Below, one piece after another: positions 7,100 to 11,382 of a stretch of DNA of 11,382 bases. Every line of letters starts with the position of its first letter. Position 1 is the first letter of the stretch. Position numbers and translations under genes: made by a program. A model generated the notes under the pieces. That model did not search any database. It was not told where the DNA came from and saw nothing but the letters and a program-made list of their open reading frames with translations. This stretch comes from Leptospira sp. 96542 (GTDB taxonomy: Bacteria > Spirochaetota > Leptospiria > Leptospirales > Leptospiraceae). The stretch is from NCBI GenBank assembly GCA_029310945.1, contig JARJFC010000080.1, positions 1 through 11,382 of the forward strand. Reading direction: 5' to 3'.

Positions 7100-7768
7100 T
7101 TAAAAGAATGCTGTGCCATTCTCTATAATGTTTTTACAATTTTCTTTTTCTATGGTTTTAAAAAAATATGTATCTAATTTTGGAATATTAAGTTTGAAAA
7201 CACCTGAGATATTCATTTGTAAAGCAATTCTAAGTTCAGTTTGGTAAGCATAATTTGCAGGTTTATGAAATACATCCCAGGATCCATTGAAATTTTTTAT
7301 ATCGGTGTATTCTACAGCATCAATTTCCCATTTTATAATATTGGGATGAATTTTACAAATAGCATCTATTTCGGTTAACAATTCTGAGATTTTTAAACAG
7401 ATTAGAAAGGAATCTCCAAATTCAAATAATTTTGGATTAAAAATTCGTTGTTTATTTTCTATTTCAGTGGCTGAATTATAGATTAAAGATAAACAGCAAA
7501 TATGTGTAAAGTTTTCGATGTTTCCATAAAAGATTTTAACTGGGGTACTTTTGGGAGCCAAGTCAAATTCCCTATAATTTATTAATAATTTCGTTATTTG
7601 ATCAGATTGAATAATTTCATCTGCACCTTCATATGAATCAAAACGATAATCTTCTTTTTCTTTATTAGAAAAATACTCAATTCTATTAAAAAACAAATAG
7701 TTGTTACTTATTGAATCCTCGAGATATTTTTTTTTAGCGAATTTTAAAAGAGTAATAGGCGTTTTCAT
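7100..7768 (-). CDS. Hypothetical protein, 222 aa
   Basis: I cannot name a family with confidence. The protein is soluble with no signal peptide. Its N-terminal third has YLEDSISNNYLFFNRIEYFS, then D-Y-R-F-D-S-Y-E-G-A-D, a pattern (short aromatic strand, then acidic R-x-D-x-x-E-G) seen in small accessory proteins of the DUF2971-like kind. Near residue 180 the stretch KPANYAYQTELRIAL resembles the conserved K...Y-x-x-E-x-R element of such proteins. I regard this as a weak hint only. The ATG at 7766-7768 has no good ribosome binding site. It is the downstream gene of a two-gene cassette, 106 bp after the membrane protein encoded at 7875-8282, so the two may act together. Confidence 0.68.
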   Translation of the reverse strand: MKTPITLLKFAKKKYLEDSISNNYLFFNRIEYFSNKEKEDYRFDSYEGADEIIQSDQITKLLINYREFDLAPKSTPVKIFYGNIENFTHICCLSLIYNSATEIENKQRIFNPKLFEFGDSFLICLKISELLTEIDAICKIHPNIIKWEIDAVEYTDIKNFNGSWDVFHKPANYAYQTELRIALQMNISGVFKLNIPKLDTYFFKTIEKENCKNIIENGTAFF

Positions 7769-7868
7769 TATTTAAATTATGACGTAGCAGCGCTTATTTT
7801 GAATCTTCAGAAAAATAAGAAAGTTTCTGAAACTAAATTTTATGTACTTTTGATCTTTTGATTTAAAT

Positions 7869-7885
7869 ACTGTTTTAAAAACAGT
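7869..7885 (-). terminator. AT-rich hairpin at a stop codon
   Basis: ACTGTTTT-A-AAAACAGT is a perfect inverted repeat spanning the stop codon of the membrane protein gene. It could attenuate transcription between the two genes of this cassette, but no clean T-tract follows on the minus strand. Confidence 0.25.
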
Positions 7886-8282
7886 TTGGAAAATTGAAAA
7901 ATAATTTAGTTAAATTATAGATGATGGTAATTAAGGTTAATGGTATAAGAAGCAAAGAATAGAAGAAAATGTTTGATTTTATTGATTTTTTGTGTATTTC
8001 TGATGTATCCATTTTCCAAACCGTATATGATAATCTTTGCATAATTTCCCAGGTTTGTAAAACGATTAGTAAAGATAAACAAATTGATATTAAATTAAGT
8101 ATTAATCCTGAGAATACCATTGCTGGTTCATGTCGATAATATAAATTATTCGCTATTAAATATAATCCTGTGTTGACTGCGTAGTTTTTAATGTTATCAA
8201 TTAATTCTTTAAGTGTAACATTCTCTGTAGATGGTCTGATAAAGCTCCAAAATTTACTTTTATTTTCATGAATTGGTGTCAT
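7875..8282 (-). CDS. Small two-span membrane protein, 135 aa
   Basis: I do not recognise a family. After a soluble N-terminus of about 50 residues there are two clear transmembrane segments: residues about 55-76 (MVFSGLILNLISICLSLLIV) and about 104-125 (IFFYSLLLIPLTLITIIYNL), joined by a charged loop with WEIMQRLSYTVWKMD. The ATG at 8280-8282 is preceded by TTAGGA at good spacing, giving this gene one of the best ribosome binding sites in the window. It is the first gene of a two-gene cassette and is followed by the 222-aa cytosolic protein. A small membrane protein paired with a soluble partner is a common plan in toxin/immunity or defence pairs, but nothing here proves it. Confidence 0.7.
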   Translation of the reverse strand: MTPIHENKSKFWSFIRPSTENVTLKELIDNIKNYAVNTGLYLIANNLYYRHEPAMVFSGLILNLISICLSLLIVLQTWEIMQRLSYTVWKMDTSEIHKKSIKSNIFFYSLLLIPLTLITIIYNLTKLFFNFPNCF

Positions 8283-8326
8283 ATTTGTTTCCTAAGTCTT
8301 TTTTGAATTTAATTTTAGCGCATTGC

Positions 8327-8488
8327 AGATAACGAACTAGACTTAACGACGTTCCTCGACCCTGAGTCCCGAAGGGACGTTAGGGACTGGCATGTAGCTT
8401 GCGTATAGCAAGCGAGTGACAGAAGAGGAATGTGGCGTAGCCCGAGCGAGGGCTTGTCCCGAAGCGTAGCGTTAAGTCGCTGTTATGC
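8327..8488 (-). repeat. attC-like repeat 10
   Basis: Left box AGATAAC and right box GTTATGC; the left one matches the GTTATCT of repeat 9. Inner pair GACTTAACG / CGTTAAGTC, middle stem CGTTCCTC / GAGGAATG, hairpins GTCCC-GAA-GGGAC and GCTTGC-GTATA-GCAAGC. The usually constant GTGTCGCAGACCGAG reads GTGGCGTAGCCCGAG. Right arm 8482-8498 pairs with 9997-10013, with G-T at the 6th and 11th positions. Confidence 0.82.
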
Positions 8489-8499
8489 GATGGTGCAAG

Positions 8500-9729
8500 T
8501 TAAGGATTAAATTTTTTATATATCTTGTTCCAATGATGCTTTGTATCTTTTTCTAAAGATTCATTTTTGAATATTTTTTTTGCTCTCTTTACATAAGAAA
8601 TAAAATTATCTTTCCCTAAATGAGTATAATTCTCGTAAAATCTTTTTAGAAATATTTTATCATTTTGTTTTATTTTTTGAACTTTTTTTATTATTTCAAT
8701 TCTCTTATAGACTTTTTTATAATAACTTGTTACAGTTTTAGGCCGAATGCGAATTTCTCCATCCATGTAAATAAATCCTAGGTATTGGATCTGTTTTCCA
8801 TCAATAGGTATTCCGCCATTCAGTTTTACTATTTCAGTTTTCTTTTCACTTATGTTTAGTTTTATTGAATTTATTAGATTTTTAACGAATTCATTGTAGT
8901 ATTCTTTAGCATATGAGGGACATGGAATTATCAATATAATGTCATCAGAATATCGTTTATAAAAGCCGTTTTCTTTTTTTGCAAATTTTGACAATTGTAG
9001 GTCAAATTCAATCATATATATATTAGAAAATAAAGCACTCAAGGCAGAGCCTTGAGGTATTCCGTATTTTTCATGGTTTTGATGTATTAAATTATTCTTT
9101 CTAATTTTATTTCTAAAATCTTTAGCGCTGCAAAGTCTATTGATATTAAGAATGTCATTTTGTTTTAAATTTAGAATTTTTAAAGCCTCGTTGCGTTCTA
9201 CCCATGAAAAATTTGTTAAACTCTTAAAAACTTTGTAAAATGCTTCTGGCAATTTAGATAGATTTTGAATTTTCAGTAAATTTTCTTTCAGTATTGAGTG
9301 ATCAAGTCTATCGAAAAATTTTTCTATATCAAAACATAAGACTAGAGAGTTTGGATTTTTGCTTATAAATTCAAAAGATTCTGCCGCAAAATGGATATTT
9401 GATTTTTCTAAACTTCGATAAGCTATCGGATAATTAGTTAAATTTTTTTCAATCAAATAGGATTCATAAAAGGATGATAATTTATGATTATAATATTGGT
9501 AAATATAACTATCGAGATGGGAGCTATAATATAGTTCTCTACTCTTTGGTGTCTTTACTTTATCGTAATATTTAGTTGTTTTAAGTTGGAAATGTAGAAA
9601 AGGCCAAAAGCTATGCTGTTTTATGAAAGTTTCATTGCTAAGTGCATTTAGTAGTTCAGTTGATGGGGGGCGAGTTACGTCAAAATGCTTATATTTTTTT
9701 TGTGTTAAAATTTCTTTGTTCGATTTCAT
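8500..9729 (-). CDS. drt2: Reverse transcriptase, DRT2 (UG2)-like anti-phage family
   Basis: This is a 409-residue reverse transcriptase with fingers/palm motifs in order: F-D-I-E-K-F-F-D at 133-140 with catalytic Asp134, G-I-P-Q-G-S at 223-228, catalytic Y-S-D-D at 260-263, then K-K-T-E-I and Q-Y-L-G-F at 315-319. The N-terminus resembles DRT2 as I remember it: K-H-F-D at 14-17, KQHSFWPF at 37-44, Y-x-S-S-H-L-D-x-Y-I at 68-76, and I-A-Y-R-S...K-S-N-I-H-F-A at 102-115. DRT2 enzymes copy a neighbouring non-coding RNA by rolling circle and make a repetitive gene in response to phage. Consistent with this, the gene is preceded by a promoter and a ~220-nt structured leader. Retron-type VTG and maturase domains are not seen. 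The ATG is three bases from the leader's last stem. Confidence 0.8.
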   Translation of the reverse strand: MKSNKEILTQKKYKHFDVTRPPSTELLNALSNETFIKQHSFWPFLHFQLKTTKYYDKVKTPKSRELYYSSHLDSYIYQYYNHKLSSFYESYLIEKNLTNYPIAYRSLEKSNIHFAAESFEFISKNPNSLVLCFDIEKFFDRLDHSILKENLLKIQNLSKLPEAFYKVFKSLTNFSWVERNEALKILNLKQNDILNINRLCSAKDFRNKIRKNNLIHQNHEKYGIPQGSALSALFSNIYMIEFDLQLSKFAKKENGFYKRYSDDIILIIPCPSYAKEYYNEFVKNLINSIKLNISEKKTEIVKLNGGIPIDGKQIQYLGFIYMDGEIRIRPKTVTSYYKKVYKRIEIIKKVQKIKQNDKIFLKRFYENYTHLGKDNFISYVKRAKKIFKNESLEKDTKHHWNKIYKKFNP

Positions 9730-9951
9730 ATCAATTAGGTACGTTTTAAGACCTGTGGCATCTAACGTAAAACGTACCTAATTCTGAAGTCCCAAGCCAC
9801 AGTAATGATTCTTAGATATAACTATCAACTTCTCAGCCGAAGTCATACCAGGAGTGTATATAATGGTCGATTGCTCAACTAATATATTGTTATTGACAGC
9901 AAACTTCTTTGCGCCAATATTCCCCGTCCCTAATGGCATCTTCTATTAGGC
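9730..9951 (-). ncRNA. Candidate DRT2 non-coding RNA (template leader)
   Basis: This gene-free leader starts just after a promoter and ends at the reverse transcriptase start. Read on the minus strand it has a 5' hairpin CCTAAT/ATTAGG (9929-9950), GCAAA-GAAG-TTTGC (9899-9912), ACTTC/GAAGT (9828-9843), and a perfect 16-bp stem (9768-9783 with 9733-9748). The loop of that stem holds GCCACAG (9753-9759), complementary to CTGTGGC just upstream (9796-9802), which makes a pseudoknot. Position and length agree with the non-coding RNA that DRT2 enzymes use as scaffold and template. Its ends, and the exact template unit, are not determined. Confidence 0.65.
9778..9942 (-). other. Stop-free frame in leader (candidate neo-ORF repeat source)
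   Basis: One frame of the leader is free of stop codons for 54 codons (9942 to 9781), then meets TAG at 9780-9778 inside the terminal stem. The other two frames in this direction have four or five stops each. It includes ATG at 9939-9937 and 9846-9844 and starts MPLGTGNIGAKKF. In DRT2 the template part of the RNA is copied end to end so that a frame without stops becomes a nearly endless ORF; this frame is what one would look for. A 7-base direct repeat AGAAGTT at 9902-9908 and 9827-9833 is 75 bases apart, a multiple of three, but I cannot show that it defines the unit. Confidence 0.45.
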
Positions 9952-9956
9952 AGTTT

Positions 9957-9986
9957 TATATATTTTATTCTTTTCTATTTTGTCAA
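9957..9986 (-). promoter_or_regulatory. Promoter of the reverse transcriptase cassette
   Basis: On the minus strand a consensus -35 TTGACA (9981-9986) precedes a -10 TATATA (9957-9962) with an 18-bp spacer. It lies only about 20 bp inside the cassette edge, so the cassette brings its own promoter. Start of transcription would be near 9950, just before the first hairpin of the leader. Confidence 0.7.
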
Positions 9987-10006
9987 ATATTTTTTTTTGC
10001 ACTATC

Positions 10007-10165
10007 GTATAACGAAATAGCCTTAACGACGTAGGCTGACCCTGAGTCCCGGAACGGGACGTTAGGGACTGGAACGTAGCTTGCGTAAGCAAGGCGAGTG
10101 CCAGAAAGCCTATGTGTCGCAGACCGAGCGAGGGCTTGACCCGAAGCGTTAAGGCGCTGTTATAC
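10007..10165 (-). repeat. attC-like repeat 11
   Basis: Outer boxes GTATAAC / GTTATAC. The left spacer is GAAATA instead of GAACTA. Inner pair GCCTTAACG / CGTTAAGGC. The middle stem is CGTAGGCT / AGCCTATG, fully paired although six of its bases differ from all other copies, the clearest compensatory case. It is the shortest copy (159 bp); it lacks one GAAGC unit before the inner box. Right arm 10159-10178 pairs with 11096-11115. Confidence 0.82.
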
Positions 10166-10171
10166 GCAGTT

Positions 10172-11080
10172 TCATTCAGAATATAGCAATATATTCCGAA
10201 TATCTATGTTTTTATTTTTCAAACTATCATGAAGCTCTATATTTTTTCTTATCATATAACAAACTTTTGTCAATTCTTCATTTTTCGAGTATCGCTCATT
10301 AACAGATAAATTATTTCCGATTTCATGGTTTAAAATGTTGGTTAATTTTTCGAATTCATGTTTGAAATAATAGTACTGAATATCATTGAACGATAAAGCT
10401 CTATTTTTCTGATCATTTGATAACAAAGTTAAAACTTTTAATTTTAAATCTAGATTTAAAATACTCTCTATTTCTTCGTTGTCGTAAGATATAGACAAAA
10501 TATCTTTTCCGAGAACGGTGCCATTTTCTTTTAGAGTTTGTAAAGCTTTGGTTTGCCTATCTAATTTTGAGTTTCTATAGTTTATTTTAGCGATGAATCC
10601 TGAAGTTAGTAAACTAAGAATAGCAATTAAGATTGTTATACAACTTATTAAGTTTCTGGAAAAATTTTCCTTAGTAGTTTTTAATTCATCTGATGTTTTA
10701 TAACCATTTTCAATATAGTTCTTTAGTAACGGGCTAGTTGTAAATCTTATATAAAGATAATCATGTATAATTGAGTCAAGTTTTTCGTTTTTGATATAAG
10801 AGCCATTTTGGTATGACTCATATATGAAATATATATTTGGATTTTGGATTTTATGGAATACTAAAAAGCCCAGCCTTTCAAAATAACTAATTATTGATAA
10901 AAAGGATCTAGTTTTTTCAATTATTGTTTCAATCTCTTGAGCTAAATATCCAAAATTAGGACCATATTGGTGTTTTTTTACCAAGTTTGATAATAATGTA
11001 TCTCTAATGTCATGAATATTTGAAATTTTGTTCTCGTTAATTAAATTAATTAATTTTTTTTCTTCTTCATTGAAATTCAT
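10172..11080 (-). CDS. Hypothetical single-span membrane protein, 302 aa
   Basis: I do not recognise a family. The N-terminal ~140 residues are soluble and helical with many charged residues (MNFNEEEKKLINLINENK...), including an aromatic stretch YFERLGFLVF near residue 70. One transmembrane segment is at about 143-166 (NLISCITILIAILSLLTSGF), followed by a basic KINYRNSKLDRQ stop-transfer-like sequence and a ~135-residue helical C-terminal domain with coiled-coil-like spacing. The ATG at 11078-11080 has AGGA nine bases upstream. The stop is 6 bp from repeat 11 and lies inside the complementary cassette arm. Its position beside the reverse transcriptase cassette is not functional evidence, because each is a separate cassette. 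Confidence 0.72.
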   Translation of the reverse strand: MNFNEEEKKLINLINENKISNIHDIRDTLLSNLVKKHQYGPNFGYLAQEIETIIEKTRSFLSIISYFERLGFLVFHKIQNPNIYFIYESYQNGSYIKNEKLDSIIHDYLYIRFTTSPLLKNYIENGYKTSDELKTTKENFSRNLISCITILIAILSLLTSGFIAKINYRNSKLDRQTKALQTLKENGTVLGKDILSISYDNEEIESILNLDLKLKVLTLLSNDQKNRALSFNDIQYYYFKHEFEKLTNILNHEIGNNLSVNERYSKNEELTKVCYMIRKNIELHDSLKNKNIDIRNILLYSE

Positions 11081-11108
11081 TGTTATTGATCCTGTTGAAT
11101 GAAATTGC

Positions 11109-11270
11109 GTATAACGAACCAGGCTTACCGACGTTTCCCGCCCCTGAGCCTTTAGGCGTTAGGGACTGGCTACGAGACTTGCGTAAGCAAGGTGAGTGCC
11201 AGAAGGGAAATGTGCCGGAGGCCAAGCGAGGGCATCAGTCCCGAAGCGCAGCGGTAAGCCGTTGTTATGC
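11109..11270 (-). repeat. attC-like repeat 12 (subtype B)
   Basis: Left box GTATAAC, right box GTTATGC. Inner pair GGCTTACCG / CGGTAAGCC, middle stem CGTTTCCC / GGGAAATG, hairpins GCCT/AGGC and CTTGC-GTAA-GCAAG. It has CCGGAGGCC where repeats 6-8 have CCTTTAGGCC. The right side leads into another copy of the ORF-less cassette, again with a subtype B core. Confidence 0.82.
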
Positions 11271-11382
11271 GGAGTTGGTAATGTTTCCGATAGAATTTGA
11301 AAACGAAGTGTAAAAAATTGGAGCGCCCCACTCACTAGCTTGCTCGTAAATACAGAGCAGGGCATTCAAAACGAGAGGAGCT
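11271..11382. other. ORF-less cassette, partial copy (left end)
   Basis: It begins GGAGTTGGTAATG like the copies at 5282 and 5641 and shares their GGAGCGCCCCACTCACTAGC core, but diverges around 11284-11304. It carries the same GAGAGGAGCT variant as the window start and is cut by the window end. No gene is supported. Confidence 0.7.

Larger units (their letters stand above)
1..11382 (-). mobile_element. Integron-like gene cassette array (no integrase in window)
   Basis: Twelve structured repeats alternate with segments holding one gene, two genes or none. Complete segments are 282-1150, 1314-2148, 2310-3160, 3325-4176, 4340-5118, 5282-5477, 5641-5836, 6000-6890, 7054-8326, 8489-10006 and 10166-11108. 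All supported genes read on the minus strand and their stop codons often lie within about 6-50 bp of the repeat on the left, as expected if each cassette is a CDS followed by its attC. The ends of each segment are mutually complementary, which fits circular cassettes recombining at the repeat edge. No tyrosine recombinase, attI site or cassette promoter is visible. What is seen is the array; calling it an integron is inference. Confidence 0.75.

Noticed and set aside
8500..9951. Retron or group II intron
   Set aside because: The enzyme lacks the VTG element of retron enzymes and any maturase or endonuclease domain, and the leader shows no paired msr/msd arms or group II domain V-like hairpin.
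117..11270. CRISPR array
   Set aside because: Repeats are ~163 bp, and the intervals are 196-1518 bp and mostly protein-coding; neither size fits CRISPR repeats or spacers.
117..11270. MITE or insertion sequence copies inserted between genes
   Set aside because: An inserted element would have its two flanks related as a target duplication. Here the two flanks of one repeat are unrelated, while flanks across a gene segment are complementary.

Overview
This window is an AT-rich stretch that reads as a dense array of integron-like gene cassettes, most likely from a spirochaete of the Leptospira type. That assignment is an inference from the low GC by eye, the Lys/Asn/Ile/Phe-rich proteins, a lipoprotein with a relaxed lipobox and an SH3 domain, and a HigBA-type module. 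No rRNA, tRNA or housekeeping gene is present to confirm it. Twelve copies of a conserved ~159-165 bp structured, GC-richer repeat punctuate the window about once per gene. Each begins with (G)CATAAC or a close variant, ends with the complementary GTTATG(C), has a second inner inverted pair (typically GACTTAACG / CGTTAAGTC), and folds into an elaborate hairpin with compensatory changes between copies. I interpret them as unusually long attC-like recombination sites. No integrase is visible, so this is either the interior of a long array or a cluster of sites lacking its integrase.

All 11 supported genes lie on the minus strand. Between repeats, left to right: end of an ORF-less cassette (1-116); a DUF4238-like protein (293-1132); a HigB/HigA toxin-antitoxin pair (1339-2043) with its own promoter and operator; an exported TPR-like protein (2317-3126); an unknown protein (3548-4144); an SH3-domain lipoprotein (4384-5082); two nearly identical ORF-less cassettes in tandem (5282-5477, 5641-5836); a DUF2019-like helical protein preceded on the left by 468 bp of very AT-rich DNA (6468-6839); a two-gene cassette (222-aa cytosolic protein and 135-aa membrane protein, 7100-8282); a reverse transcriptase resembling the DRT2/UG2 anti-phage family with an upstream structured non-coding region (8500-9956); a 302-aa single-span membrane protein (10172-11080); and the start of a fourth ORF-less copy (11271-11382).

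The strongest new signal is at the cassette ends. In all 11 complete cassettes, the 15-20 bases just inside one boundary are the reverse complement of those just inside the other boundary, and they differ from cassette to cassette. The two flanks of a single repeat do not match each other. Each linear repeat is therefore a mosaic, and the long stem would form only when one cassette is circularised. That is expected for site-specific cassette recombination and argues against a simple inserted MITE. At the 11th base of the arm there is an almost invariant G opposite T.

The second highlight is the reverse transcriptase cassette. It carries its own sigma70-like promoter, a ~220-nt leader with several hairpins and an apparent 3' pseudoknot ending next to the start codon, and a stop-free frame of 54 codons across the leader. 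This is the arrangement expected of a DRT2 system, in which rolling-circle reverse transcription of a non-coding RNA creates a long repetitive ORF. The array thus looks like a reservoir of self-contained accessory functions: toxin-antitoxin, likely phage defence and cell-surface proteins.
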